A stretch of 64,000 nucleotides of DNA, taken from Thereva unica (lineage: Eukaryota; Arthropoda; Insecta; Diptera; Therevidae). Position numbers and translations under genes: made by a program. Under the pieces are notes generated by a model that saw nothing but the letters and a program-made list of their open reading frames with translations, searched no databases and was not told where the DNA came from. The stretch is from the NCBI GenBank assembly GCA_949987705.1, contig CATLJY010000161.1:1-64000 (forward strand). The letters are read 5' to 3'. Each line of letters opens with the position of its first letter. Positions within the stretch are counted from its first letter, which is position 1. This document shows positions 33,578 to 45,073 of the stretch, in pieces.

Positions 33578-35512
33578 AAGAAGCATAACACGCTGGAATA
33601 GCTAAATTCCCGAGGCTAAGGCCAATGCAAAGCCAACTGATCATAAGAATACAATAAAAACTGAAAGCTTTCCTGGATCTAGCAGTAGCACATTATCCTT
33701 AACCACCAAAAATATTGGTTTTCCAACAGGATATGTCATATTGAGCACAGCACGTGTAAAGTTAATTTCCATTGACGGCCGAACTATAGAATGCCGCGCC
33801 ATCCTGGATCCAGGATCACAAATCAATGTGATTACCAAACGATTGATAAAAAAATGCGTTTAGAGCCAGAAGAGGTTACCCTGTCAGTAGAAGGCATACA
33901 GCGAGCACCACAAAAGGCCAAAGGACGCATCAACATTATACTAGAATCCAACACTAGCGCTTTCAGTATCAGAATTAAATCGCCTTCGTCATGCAGGAAA
34001 TCACATCGTTGCAGCCAACTCAGAAATTAAATTCTACTGAATGGAAGATACCGAACAACGTTAGATTGGCTGATCCCCGATTTGGCAAGCCGGCTAAAGT
34101 CGATTTACTGCTTGGTGCAGAACACTTTCTCCAACTGTTGTCAGTAAGACAGATAGACCTAGGACCCAACTTACAACGCTACAAAATGCCGTACTTGGAT
34201 GGATCGTTTCAGGAAAGGTTAACCAACCGAATTCTTACTGAAGAAGGAAGGCTCACTGATGTAATCGAAAAATTTTAGAAACTGGAGGTAGCAGAGGAAT
34301 CAACAACTGAAATGAGCGTTGCTGAGAAACGATGTGAAGCAATCTTCAACCAAACCACAAGTCGCTTGAGCAATGGACGATTTGTAGTAGCGTTACCATT
34401 CTCTCAAGATCCTAAGAGCCTGGGCGAATCCAGAACAGTAGCACTGCGCCGCTTCTATGCGCTCGAAGGGAAACTTATGAAAAACAGTCAATTGAGAAAC
34501 GAATATGTAGCGTTCATGGAGGAATATATTCAGCTTGGCCACATGGAACTGGCAACCAGTAACAGTCTTCTCCAACCAAACTATTATCTGCCACACCATA
34601 GCGTTCTCAAGCCAGACAGCACCACTACAAAGTTACGAGTAGTGTTTGATGCATCATCCAAGACAACATCTAATAAGTCTTTGAACGATATACTTTATGC
34701 TAGACCAACAGTACCAGATGAACCCTTCTCAATTTTCTGACGTTTTCGACTCCCACAGTTTGTATTCACAACCGACGTACGGAAATGGTACCGGCAAACA
34801 GAAGTGGGAAGGAAGATCAGCAATTCCGAACTTATTTTTTGGAGGAAGGATCCAAATGAGCAGGTGAAATGCTACCAACTTCGAACAATTACCTATGGTA
34901 CCACTTCAGCGCCACATTTGGCAACGAAATGACTTCAAAAGCTCGCAGAAGATCGAAAAAAAGCATATCCATATGGGGCACAAATCCTCAAACACGACTT
35001 CTATGTAGATGACGTAATGACTGGATCAAATAGCGTAGCCAAGCTCTTGCAGAGTCAAAAGGAACTAAATCAGCTGCTCATAGAAGGCGGGTTTTCACTA
35101 AGGAAGTCGTGCTCTAATCATGCCAAATTACTTGAGCACATAATGCCGAAAGATCAAGAGATACAACTTGATTTCACTAGCACTCAGGAAGATCACGTAA
35201 AAAAACTTAGGATTGATTTGGTTCCCAAAGAACGACGAATTTTGTATATCAGTATCCAAAAATGACGGCAACCGAGTAACAAAACGGACCGTTGCATCAG
35301 ACTTAGCAAAAATATTGGACCTATTAGGCATGATCAATGCAGTTGTTGTTAAAGCAAAATTGTTTCTTCAAGAGCTATGGGAGCTAAAGATGGATTGGGA
35401 CGCCGCGATTCCGCAAGAATTGTATACCAGATGGATAGAGTTTCGGCAAGAGCTTCTTGCACTAAACGAAATAAAGATTCCATACTTTTGCAGATGCCTC
35501 TGAAAAGGCTTA
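33578..35512 (+). pseudogene. BEL-B protease-reverse transcriptase
   Basis: Protease AILDPGSQINVITK (33790-33840) is followed by a frameshift near 33990 and VDLLLGAEHFLQLL. The RT segment at 34312-34738 has SNGRFVVALPF, YYLPHHSVLKPDS and LRVVFDASSKT. A TGA at 34738-34740 comes before FTTDVRKWYRQT. The active-site FYVDDVMTGS lies at about 35000-35030. Frames then shift (35213) into KAKLFLQELWELKMDWD and stop at 35501. BEL-C is the intact comparison for all these motifs. Confidence 0.8.
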
Positions 35513-37113
35513 AGGTACAAACAGATTGGCGCGAATTTTGTCGCGGAGGCGGTGTCCGTGGCGGCAAAATCGATTAAAATACACGCACCACCATATATGC
35601 TACCACAAAGGCGCGGAGGCGACTTGTCGCGCGGACAAATTCGAGCTATTTCGAATTCTGCCGCTGGTCGCCCAGTGGTACCAACCATGACGAGCTTATT
35701 TAGTACACATTTTTTGCTTTGAACTGCTGTCTGCCTGCAAATTGACAATTTGTTCGTGGCGGTTACTTTTAAATTGAATTCGTGATTTTTTTTTTTAGTT
35801 TTTTAATGCATTTTATTATAAAATGGCAAAAAAGAAATTTACCAATTATGGGGCATGAAAAAGACTGTGTTGCAGGTATTTAAAACTAATTATTGTAATA
35901 AAATCAAACAAAAATAGTCAACAATAAAAAAATTTTGTCTCTATTTAGCAACTCAATGTGACGGTTAATTTAAGCTTTTGGAGGTACTTCAAGTTTATTT
36001 TTTAGTGAAATGTTTATATTTATCCCAGAGGAATTTAACATAGTATTAAAAACTATAAAATTCCGGAGCCGGAGGAAAAACAGGAGCCAAAGTAAAAGTA
36101 AAGTATTAAATTAATTTCTGGGAAAGTTTTTAGTTAAAGTTTTTGGTCAGATAAAATTTGAATTAAAACATGCTGAGGGTTCAAGCTGGAAATATTGATG
36201 ATGTAATATAGGAACATAGTTTAAACGTTCAGGTTGTGAAGCAGGTGGTATTAAATAGGCAAAAATAGTTTTTTTTAAAACTACACAAACAATTACAATC
36301 ACTAGCAACGTTTGAAATTTTAAAATCAACTGATATGGAATTTTTAAAACTAAGCTATTTAAGTGATGGGAAAAGCAATTCCGAACAAACCCACCCTTTT
36401 ATTTTAATTTTGCGGGTAACATTCGGCGAATGGAAAAATACCATTAAGCAGCCCAATGTAAACAACAAATCGCCCATTGTTTACTTACAGGTAAACTTAT
36501 ATAATGTAATATCATAAATCAGGTCATGGATTCTCTACCCTCTTTCAAATCAAACCCTTTAATTTTTAAATTCTAAGTAATTTTGGGTACATGGGAAAAT
36601 GTCATTATGCAGTTCAATGTAAAAAACAAACCGCCCATCTCCTACTTGAAGGTAAAATTATCTAATTTAGTACCATAAAACAAGTCATGGAACCACCCTC
36701 TTTCAATAACCCTTTAGTTTTTAAATTTCAGGTAATTTTCTGTAAATGGAAAAATATTATCTAACACCTCAATTCTTCCTTTTTTAATTCCAAATATATT
36801 TTGCTTTATTCAAATATTGAAAAAAAAAAAAACAATATACGAAAATATTGAAAATAGCTTAAATTTTTATTTCTGGGTAAGAGCACAGTTATAATTAAGG
36901 ATCATGTGTTTTCACATAATAAATAATTAAAAAAGTACAAAATAAATTCATTAAATTATATTTACATTAAAAATTTCAAATTCATTTATTTAAATTCCAT
37001 CGTCCGTTAAATTCCGTTAAATTGTCCGCGTCGCGCCAATCTGTTAGCTAAGGCGGAATCTAAAATCCGTCGAGCGGCGCGGCAAAAGTTGTCGCGCCAA
37101 TCTGTTTCTACCT
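35513..37113. mobile_element. Harbinger-like DNA element, non-autonomous (1.6 kb)
   Basis: AGGTACAAACAGATTGGCGC at 35513 is matched inverted by the right end (GCGCCAATCTGTTTCTACCT, 37113), one mismatch. CGCG-rich subterminal sequence follows on both sides, and CGCGCCAATCTGTT occurs twice at the right end. Flanks TTA (35510-35512) and TCA (37114-37116) could be a mutated TWA duplication. No transposase. The interior includes three degenerate repeats of about 165 bp (about 36410-36780). Confidence 0.6.
36410..36780. repeat. degenerate 165-bp tandem repeat
   Basis: Units near 36412, 36580 and 36735 share TTTAAATT-CAGGTAA-like starts, a GGAAAAT.CCATTA.GCAG.CCAATGTAAA block and an AAATCAGGTCATGG-type block. 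The third unit is incomplete. The GTAA and CAG-like edges make them look like eroded exon-intron units, but no protein can be recognised. Confidence 0.5.
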
Positions 37114-37587
37114 TCAGTTGCTCACGGCGGGCGGGACGCCCCCTACACCTCTCATGAACACTTGTATCCTACATTGGAATCGTGATACAACACGAGACGG
37201 GCGGAATGATTAAGAACCGCTGAAACAGCTCCTCCTGGTGGTCGGGCACTGGATCCATTTTTATCACCGCTAGCGATCACCGACAACCAAAAAGGCTTGG
37301 ATAAAGCTAGCCTGATCAGTTAGCCAATAACTCTCGTGTAGGGCAGATTGTCACATGTTAAGCATAACATAAGTTTAATAAATTTGTCATGTCAAAAAGT
37401 TGAAGAATATAATTAAAACTAGAATATTGTAACGTTAAAAAATCTTTCAATTCAAACTCTTCGAGTAAATCTCAAAAATGGCAATTTTTCGCGGTTTTTT
37501 AGTTTTTGTGAAAACCGGTTGACCGATTTCAATTGTCTAAAGCTCATAATTTTGGTCTTTTGAAGCACTATTATGAAATATCCAAAA
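37114..37587. other. no gene recognised
   Basis: Includes a GC-richer stretch (37114-37300) that could be BEL-B 3' sequence but translates to nothing recognisable, and a GACCGATTTCAATTGTCTAAA segment shared with the foldback interior near 20650. Confidence 0.4.
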
Positions 37588-38000
37588 GAAAAAAAAAACG
37601 TTAAAAATGTGAATTAGAAGTTCGTGGGCGCGGAGATTATTTATTAGGACACACTTATAACAACAAGAAGTGATATGCATTAGTCAAGACAAGTCGTTAA
37701 TAGCATGAAATAACTAAACGCGTGCATTTCCGAACGAATTCAGTTCAGTCACTGGTTCAGTGTATAGTGTTTCTAATGAAATTTGTTATGCTATACAACG
37801 AACTCGCAGCCAGCTTTTTCACGGTTCGGAATAATAATGCTTTATTGAGTCTAAAAAAAATTGTTATTACAGTTCTTTGTTTAGCATGAATCTTAGTTGT
37901 TCTTCTAAATGTAACCAAATTTGACTATAGAATGAGCCACACTGAATTCGTTCATGCATGGTTTTCGACCATGAAAACTTTGTGAAGATGTTTGATATGT
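37588..38000. mobile_element. divergent copy of the foldback MITE
   Basis: AAAATGTGAATTAGAAGTTC at about 37604 and the following 130 bp match the arms of the 43688-44152 element. ATTCGTTCATGCATGG near 37950 is the matching opposite arm. The two arms no longer pair well. Interior phrases such as TTGTTATGCTATACAACGAACTCGC also recur in the better copy. Confidence 0.6.
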
Positions 38001-38710
38001 TTTAACATTGGCCCCCCGTTGATCAATTTTAATTTGTTATTTTGGATTAAAACTTCAGGCTTTGTGCTTGTTTTTCTTTTACCAGTTTCTCAAATCAGGG
38101 ATCGTTACTGTTATAACTTATATCGGAAAAATCAGAAAATAATAATTATTTTGAGATATATATGATTTAAGACAACAGTAACAGTTAAATTTTACCAAAA
38201 ATAATAAAAGTTATTTTTAACTCTAATTTTTGCCTAGTATTGTTATAAATCTTTTAAAACTGTTATTAAAGATTTTTGTTTTTTTCTGTCCGAAATAATA
38301 ATTAAAATGGACTTTTATAATTTTAAAATCAAAAATAACTGTTAAAAAAGACTTTTATTTTTTTCTGTCTTTTTAAGATTTTTATTTTTCCAGTTTTTCT
38401 ATAAAAGTCTTTGAAGACTTTTATTTTTAAAATATAGAAATAAAAGTCTTTTGCTGAAAACAGATAAATAGTCCATTCAAAACGTTAAGTAAATCGAACC
38501 CTAAAGGTCTTTGGGTCGCTGATCACGAAAATCGGGGTCCTTCGGTCCTAAAACATGGGCGTCACCCTTAAAAATGCAAAACAACACCCCTTTTTGGGGG
38601 TTTTTTCGCGATTATTTCAATAGGAATGAAAATTAATGCAATGAAATACTCTTTTTTAATATTTATTTGCGAAGGTGGTTGATTTGTACCAGTGTTGGGC
38701 AAAATTTAAT
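38001..38710. other. AT-rich sequence with short AAAAGTCTTT-type repeats
   Basis: 38140-38460 is dominated by variants of AAAGACTTTTATTTTT and TAATAAAAG in both orientations. No coding potential. Confidence 0.5.
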
Positions 38711-38719
38711 CTGATTGAT

Positions 38720-39020
38720 GATTAATGATTGTGACTAAAAGCTGTAGTCTGTAATGTACCGATTTATTTTCTCTTTCTTTTGTCAATTATTTAACTTTTT
38801 TTTTTTGTTTTAAATTTATGTATATATATATTTTTTTTCTTTTGTTTTATTTTTCTCTTTGTTATTACTCATAATTTCTCTTGCATGCTATGTATTTATA
38901 TCTTAACTTTTCCTTGTATTGTATTACTGTATAACCTCTTTATAATGAATGTACAATAATTTAAGACTGTTAGTCTTTGTACATAAGCTGTAAAATAAAT
39001 AAAATAAATAAAATAAATAG
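38720..39020 (+). mobile_element. probable 3' end of a non-LTR retrotransposon
   Basis: A T-rich 3' UTR-like stretch leads to GACTGTTAGTCTTTGTACATAAGCTG and then a simple tail (AAATA/AATAA)n at 38992-39018. Tails of this kind follow Jockey/CR1-type elements. No reverse transcriptase is attached, so it would be a 5'-truncated copy. Confidence 0.45.
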
Positions 39021-40259
39021 TTTAGATAAAGCTAATAGAAACAAGAGTCAGCCACCACAATCATAATGTATTGCAATAATTTCCAATACTATGTTTAAAA
39101 AATTTCTGCGGTTTCTCTTTACAAAGATAATATACGATGTATTCATTGCGGTCCTTATGGTTGGCAAAAAAGAAATTGAATTTAAGTGTTCCCGAAAGTG
39201 CTAGGATCTCACACCATCCTACCCTGTCTTTGATTATTTTTAGAAAGTGTCAATCAACATTTACATAACTAAGTTTGCTTTTTAAGATGATGTCACAATA
39301 AAAGTTCATAATTCTTCTAAATCTCTGAACTCAAAATGCATTAAACCCAACATAAAACTGGCTCCAGCTTCCACCTGGTGTTTATGTAAGACTGCGGGAC
39401 GTTGTTTTAATATTTCATTATATTGTAACTTCAACGAAAACTCATTTGTGGATGGTCTTTATGATGTAAATTTCCGGTGTTCTCTGTCGTAGCATTTGCA
39501 CAACTTCCCGATTTGCACCGAATGAAAAGATTACCATGGGGCATAATTTCCATTTTAATGTTTCACTAAAAATTTAATTTGCTAGGAAGATAGGAATTTC
39601 ACAATAAAGGAAAATATTTATTGAAAGTATTTTAAAAAACGAAAGCAATTATGTATTATCGTTCTTTTCAAATGTGATTTAATTGAAATGAAGGTGACAA
39701 TGTTCATATATGTATAAGCAATTTTAATGACAATCCTTATTGAAGCACTACAAATGCATAGTGATAGGAAAACAATGTTTTAACCAGTTGACAAATTCAA
39801 TTTTAGGTAAATATGCTAAAGGGTGGCTCCAGCCCTAAGTTGGGAAAGAGGTTATTGTTAGAACGGAATGTGCCATTTGGCATTACACTAGGTTCTGATG
39901 ATTTTTTTAGTTAAAGGCTACGGATTGATATTGTGGGAGACATTTTGAGTTGATTGTGGTGATGAAGGTTAATTTTGCCAACGTGTTTCCTTATTAATTT
40001 TCTTTGATTCCAACAACACTTTTACATTCCACATCACTGCCTTTTTGCTGAACTTTTATATGTTGCGTTGAGTGAAATTAAGGAGTGTGTGATTATTATT
40101 GGTATGGTTCTTGTAACGTTCCATGTCTAATGAAAGTTTAATAGCATGCAATTCGGCACCAAAACTGTTGTTGTTGGCTAAAGTACTAGTTTTCGGGGCT
40201 TTGGCGAATTTAAGTATTGCTGCCTGTACCGCTGCCTGTGTATGTTATATATATTTTTT
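39021..40259. other. no gene recognised
   Basis: Unique AT-rich DNA. The open frame starting at 40123 has a leucine/alanine-rich start but runs into the R-like repeat and SINE tail, so it is not taken as a gene. Confidence 0.5.
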
Positions 40260-40498
40260 CAATATTTCTAGAAACTATAGTCTACACAAGCTTTTTAGTT
40301 CGAAATCGTATTTTTCAACGTATTTTCATTTTTTAAGGTCCCAATATCATTTTAAACATAACTTTGAGAACTGTGTGTGTTTGTGTGCGTGCGTACGTAA
40401 GTGGGTGGTCATTTCATTTGGTCATAAGAAAATAATAGATTGTCGACAGCACAAAGGCGCTTTCCCTGCCTCTACTCTTTCACATAACAAAAAAATTA
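40260..40498 (+). repeat. R-like fragment followed by a SINE tail
   Basis: 40260-40420 is a diverged piece of repeat R (CAACGTATTTTCATTTTTTAAGGTCCC). 40426-40498 matches the last 70 bp of the tRNA-derived SINE (AGATTGTCGACAGCACAAAGG to TTTCACATAACAAAAAAA). The tail order is the same as in copies 1 and 2, so this is a 5'-truncated SINE. Confidence 0.7.
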
Positions 40499-40549
40499 TA
40501 CAGGGTGTATGAGCGAGTGTGTCGAAACGTCTGGCTGTGGTTAGGTCTT

Positions 40550-40749
40550 NNNNNNNNNNNNNNNNNNNNNNNNNNNNNNNNNNNNNNNNNNNNNNNNNNN
40601 NNNNNNNNNNNNNNNNNNNNNNNNNNNNNNNNNNNNNNNNNNNNNNNNNNNNNNNNNNNNNNNNNNNNNNNNNNNNNNNNNNNNNNNNNNNNNNNNNNNN
40701 NNNNNNNNNNNNNNNNNNNNNNNNNNNNNNNNNNNNNNNNNNNNNNNNN
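40550..40749. other. assembly gap (200 N)
   Basis: Exactly 200 Ns, a conventional scaffold-gap length, so the true distance and even the join between the two sides are unknown. It precedes a satellite array, a usual place for assemblies to break. Confidence 0.98.
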
Positions 40750-41304
40750 CTTTTAATAAGCAATATAAGTAATTTTTCATTTGTAACCGATAACCACAAT
40801 ATAAATAATTTATTATTCCATTAGTTTTTTTTCCTACCATTTTTCGTTTTCTTTATTTTTACATTTTTTACATTTCGAAACGAACTTTTTTGTTCTCCTT
40901 CAGTCTAAAAAAGTGGGTATTCAAAATTATTCTGTCAGATGGCGCTCTAAGTTATTTCAATTGCTCAATAAAGGAGATGGTACTACTAGTAGTCGAATAG
41001 TGTTTACTCGCACTATTGATGCCAGATGGCATTAGATGATTAAGGAAATGTATTCATATAAAAGTGGTTAGTCACAACTATGGTGTCAGATTGCGTTAGG
41101 TACTATAAAAACATGTAGTTCATAGTACAGATGTACAGTGAAATTTTGAAATACCGATTACTACTTTTGCATAGTTCGTAATTGTACTTTATTTCTAAAA
41201 ATGTGACATTTTCGTTATAAGTCAGTCGAGTCCAGCACTGTTGATATCAGATAGCATTCCCTATCATTTCGATGATTAACAAAAAGCGTTCATATTAAAC
41301 TGGT
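40750..41304. other. satellite-flanking sequence with repeated blocks
   Basis: CACTATTGATGCCAGATGGC and CATATAAAAGTGGTTAGT (41016-41070) recur as CACTGTTGATATCAGATAGC (about 41238) and again after the array (about 43155-43220). The array is thus bracketed by copies of one 60-70-bp block. No genes. Confidence 0.6.
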
Positions 41305-43140
41305 AGGAGTCTCAAGAGGGCGGATTACCATTTCTTCACCACTCTATCGACATGGGTATCAATTGAAAGGGTATTATAAGTAGAATACCATAAGCGATAT
41401 AGTATACTCAACATATGGTTAGGATCCATGGTGGTCATCTCAAGACGACGGATTACTATTTTCTTCACAACCCGCTCGACATTCGTATCAAATCAAAGGG
41501 TATGATAAGTAGAATACAATAAGCTATGTCGTAAAATCCATATCGGCGGTATCAAGAGGGCGGATTACCACTTCTTCACCACCCCTCAACATAGGTATCA
41601 ATTGAAAGGGTATCATAAGTAGAATACCATAACCGATATAGTATACTCAATATATGGTTTGCTCCATGGCGGTCATCTCAAGAGAGCCGATTACCATTTT
41701 CTTCACAGCCCCTTAGACATGGGTATCAAGTGAAATGGAATGATAAGTAGAATACAATAAGCACTATAGTATACTCAATAAATACTTAGATCCACCGCGG
41801 CCATTTCAAGAGGACGCATTACCATTTTCTTCACCACCCCTCGACATGGGTATCTAATGAAAGGGTATGATAAGTAGAATACAATAAGCTATGTCGTAAA
41901 ATCCATACCGGCGGTCTCAAGAGGGGGATTACCACTTCTTCACCACCCTCTCAACATGGGTATCAATTAAAAGGGTATCATATGTAGAATACCATAAGCG
42001 ATATGGTATACTCAATATATGGTTAGATCCATGGCGGTCATCTCAAGAGGGCGGATTACCATTTTCTTTACAACCCCTTCGACATGGGTATCAAATGAAA
42101 TGGAATGATAAGTAGAATACAATAAGCAATATAGTACACTCAATAAATAGTTAGATTCACCGCGGCATCTTAAAAGACGCATTACCATTTTTTCACCACC
42201 CTCTCGACATGGGTATCAAATGAGATGGTATGGTAAGTAGAATACAATAAGCTATGTAGCAAAAACCAATACGGGGGTTTAAAAGGGCGGATTAAAACTT
42301 CTTCACCACCCACTCACACGGGTATCAATTGAAAGGATATCATGAGTAGAATACCAGAAGCGATATAGTATACTCAATGTATGGTTAGATCTATGGCGGT
42401 CATCTCAAGAGGGTGGATTACCATTTTCTTCACAACCCCTTCGACATGGGTATCAAATGAAAGGGAATGATAAGTAGAATATAATAAGCAATATAGTATA
42501 CTCAATAAATAGTTAGAGCCACCGCGGCCATCTCAAGAGGATTTCTTCAGCACCCCCTTGACATGATAAGTAGAATACAATAAACTATGTCGTAAAATTC
42601 ATATCGGCGGTCTCAAGAGGGCAGATTACCATTTCTTCACCACCCCTTCAACATGGGTGTCAATTGAAAAGGTATGATAAGTAGAATACCATAAGCGATA
42701 TAGTATACTCAATGTATGGTTAGATCCATGGCGGTCATCTCAAGAGGGCGGATTACCATTTTCTTTACAACCCCCCGACATGGGTATCAAATGAAATGGA
42801 ATGATAAGAAGACTACAATAAACAATATAGTATACTCAATATATAGTTTGATCCACCACTCCATACTCAATATATAGTTTGATCCATGGCGGCCGTCTCA
42901 AAAGGGCAGATTACCATTTCTTCACCGCCCCCTCGACATGGGTATCAATTGAAAGGGTATCATAAGTAGGATACCTTAAGCGATATAGTATACTCAATAT
43001 CTCGTTAGATCCACGGCGATCATCTCAAGAGGGCGGATTGCCATTTTATTCGCAACCCTCTCGACATGGGTATCAAATGAAAGGGTATCATATGTAAAAG
43101 ACATTTAACAAAATAGTATATCCTCAATATATCGTTACTA
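41305..43140 (+). repeat. satellite array of about 125-bp units, about 15 units
   Basis: Units contain GGCGGATTACCATTTCTTCA, CGACATGGGTATCAATTGAA, AGTAGAATACCATAAGCGAT and GTATACTCAATATATGGTTAG. Two monomer types alternate irregularly. One ends ACCATAAGCGATATAGTATAC...CATGGCGGTCATC, the other ACAATAAGCTATGTCGTAAAATCC...CGGCGGTC. That indicates a higher-order unit of two or three monomers. A partial unit occurs near 42840-42890. Confidence 0.9.
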
Positions 43141-43687
43141 GTTATTTGATAAATTTTTACTCGCACTGTTGATGCCAGATAGCATTCGATGATTAGAAAA
43201 CAGTGTTCATATAAAAATGGTTAGTCGTTCGTACACTCAAAAGATTCGTAAATCGGAAATAATTTTGGTAGCACCTGTTCTCATCATGCAACTATTAATT
43301 ATTCGAACTGAATAATAAAAAGTTTATTAAAGCGGTCACTTCTGCTAAATTGCATATAAGAGGTTCAAATTATGAAGTGATTAGTGTTATATTCCATACA
43401 GAAACAAAGTCATTACATCAGCATGTTGAGACAAAAATCGAGCCGGTTATGGATCAATGATTCCATAGTGCAGGAAAAATCTTGGCTGAGAAACCCGAAA
43501 GGATTTTATGTTTATTTTTTATAAAGGCAATAATGTTAATTTGAATTCCTGCATTTTGTTATTATGTACCTACTTATAAAATAAGTAAAAAATTATAATG
43601 AACAATTAAATACATAATATTTCTTTATACAAAAGATTATTTATTTTTTTATTTTAGAATGTATTAAAACAAAAAAGAGTGATATCC
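43141..43687. other. no gene recognised
   Basis: After the flanking block (43150-43220) the sequence is AT-rich and non-coding up to the foldback MITE. Confidence 0.5.
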
Positions 43688-44152
43688 CACCAAAAAAACA
43701 TTAAAAATGTGAATTAGAAGTTCGTGGGCGCGAAATTATTTATTGGGACAGTTTAAAACACACTTACATATAACAAAAAAAAAATTTTATGGATTAGTCA
43801 AGATGAATCGTTAATAGCATGAAATATTTAAACACGTGCATTTACGAACGAATTCAAAGGATTTTTTTAAACTTAATAAAGTGTTATTAACCGCGAAAAA
43901 GTTGGCTGGCGAGTTCGTTGTATAGCGTGAATCTTAGCTGTCCTTCGAAATGTAACAAATTTTATTAGAAACACTATAGACTGTGCCACACTGAATTGGT
44001 TCGTAAATGCACGTGTTTAATTATTTCATGCTATTAACGATTCATCTTGACTAATCCACTTTTTTTTGTTATAAGTGTGTTTTAAACAGTCCCAATAAAT
44101 AATTTCGCGCCCACGAACTTCTAATTCACATTTTTAATGTTTTTTTTGGTGT
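43688..44152. mobile_element. foldback MITE with 165-bp inverted arms
   Basis: The arm at 43688-43852 (CACCAAAAAAACATTAAAAA, then AAGTTCGTGGGCGCGAAATT) is repeated inverted at 43988-44152 with few differences. About 135 bp of spacer lies between. TGATA occurs just outside both ends and may be a target duplication. No transposase. It interrupts a Gypsy integrase reading frame at its right side, and an older copy is at 37588-38000. Confidence 0.8.
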
Positions 44153-44376
44153 GATACAATTTACGGTGTCGGGTGGGCAGTTTTCGTCCAGGAGATGAGG
44201 TTTACTGGAGAACTTTCTGGGTGAGTAACCGAGCGGGTCGTTTCAGCGCCAAATTGGCACCCCGGTTCTTGAAAGCTCGGATACGGAAGAAAGTTGGAGC
44301 TAGCTTGTACGAGCTGGAGGATCTGGGCGGTAAAAGCATAGGCGTGTATCACGCTAAGGACTTACGGCCATGAAGG
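44153..44376 (+). pseudogene. Gypsy integrase C-terminal fragment
   Basis: The frame is open from the MITE edge: FRPGDEVYWRTFWVSN, then FSAKLAPRFLKARIRKKVG and YELEDLGGKSIGVYHAKDL, stopping at 44371-44373. This is the GPY/F-like C-terminal region of Gypsy integrases, which contacts DNA and chromatin. The rest of pol is missing upstream. It is followed by about 0.7 kb of 3' UTR and a long LTR; the long LTR hints at the Osvaldo/Ulysses-like branch, a guess only. Confidence 0.8.
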
Positions 44377-45073
44377 TTCATCGAAGCAAGCGCTCCTCTG
44401 ACTAGCCCTAAGAAGGCATCTCGCCGGCTTCACGGGTTAATGATAGGGCACCCGCCGTGGTCCGCTTAGGTAGCTTCCCTAGCGGATGGTACACCTCCTT
44501 GTTTTTTCTCTTGGCCGTCTGGGGCCAAGCTTTCATGAAGTATTCATCCGGATCTGCCAGACCAGACCCCACCAGGAGGCATAGCCTCCTCGGATTTTCT
44601 TTTACTCGTCCGTCAGTCTGGAGAATTCGTTTCGGCCAACTGGGTGTCTGTCGTTTCACCGGGATGAGTCGAAGGCAATGTGGTATTCCTGGAGATTGTG
44701 CCGATGGAGCGAAAGCAACCGGGGTTTGGATGTAAATATTTGAAGACGTATAGATATCAGTAGGAGGACAATGTGGTATTGTCTTCCGCCTGATATTTGT
44801 AACTTCAGATATTCTCCCGGGAGATTCTTCAGGCTGATCATCACGAAAATACGGTTGCGACAGTAAGCGAAAGTTATTCTTTTTCACTCCGTATGGAGAC
44901 CACTCGGTTGAGAACCCGGACAGCCCGGCTAGCTCAGTCGGTAGAGCATGAGAAATCTTAATCTCAGGGGATGAGTAGAGACCCACGTTGGTTGTACACG
45001 TAGCTCACTGCAGCAAAATCTTCCGTTATATTCGGCTTCTCACTACCTCACGAGCCTTGTGGACCCGAGGGTA
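44377..45073 (+). other. Gypsy 3' untranslated region
   Basis: Lies between the integrase stop and the 3' LTR. It holds a tRNA-Lys-like segment (44923-44995). A 192-codon frame runs antisense here, but its beginning is the usual artefact of reading tRNA-Lys backwards, so it is not taken as a gene. Confidence 0.55.
44923..44995 (+). pseudogene. tRNA-Lys(CUU)-like sequence
   Basis: GCCCGGCTAGCTCAGTCGGT followed by AGAGCATGAGA gives intact acceptor 5' side, D arm and anticodon-stem 5' half. The anticodon loop region reads ATCTTAATCTCA with one or two extra bases. The T arm is scrambled (GATGAGTAGAGACCCACG) and the acceptor 3' side GGTTGTAC no longer pairs, so this is not a functional tRNA. It may be a tRNA pseudogene carried by the Gypsy element or the head of an unrecognised SINE. 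Confidence 0.75.

Larger units (their letters stand above)
28291..35512 (+). mobile_element. BEL/Pao retrotransposon BEL-B, truncated
   Basis: 5' LTR tail ending at 28690, tRNA-Trp primer-binding site, gag from 28782, protease and most of reverse transcriptase to about 35500. RNase H and integrase are absent because the element is cut within FADASEKA by the Harbinger-like insertion at 35513. An RTE-like element (30282-33565) is nested between the gag zinc knuckles and protease. Multiple stops and shifts; inactive. Confidence 0.8.

Noticed and set aside
40422..40840. open frames spanning the N gap
   Set aside because: They exist only because Ns are translated as unknown residues.
44408..44986. 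192-codon minus-strand open frame
   Set aside because: It begins by reading the tRNA-Lys-like sequence backwards, a common artefact, and has no family resemblance or homologous counterpart in the solo-LTR relative.
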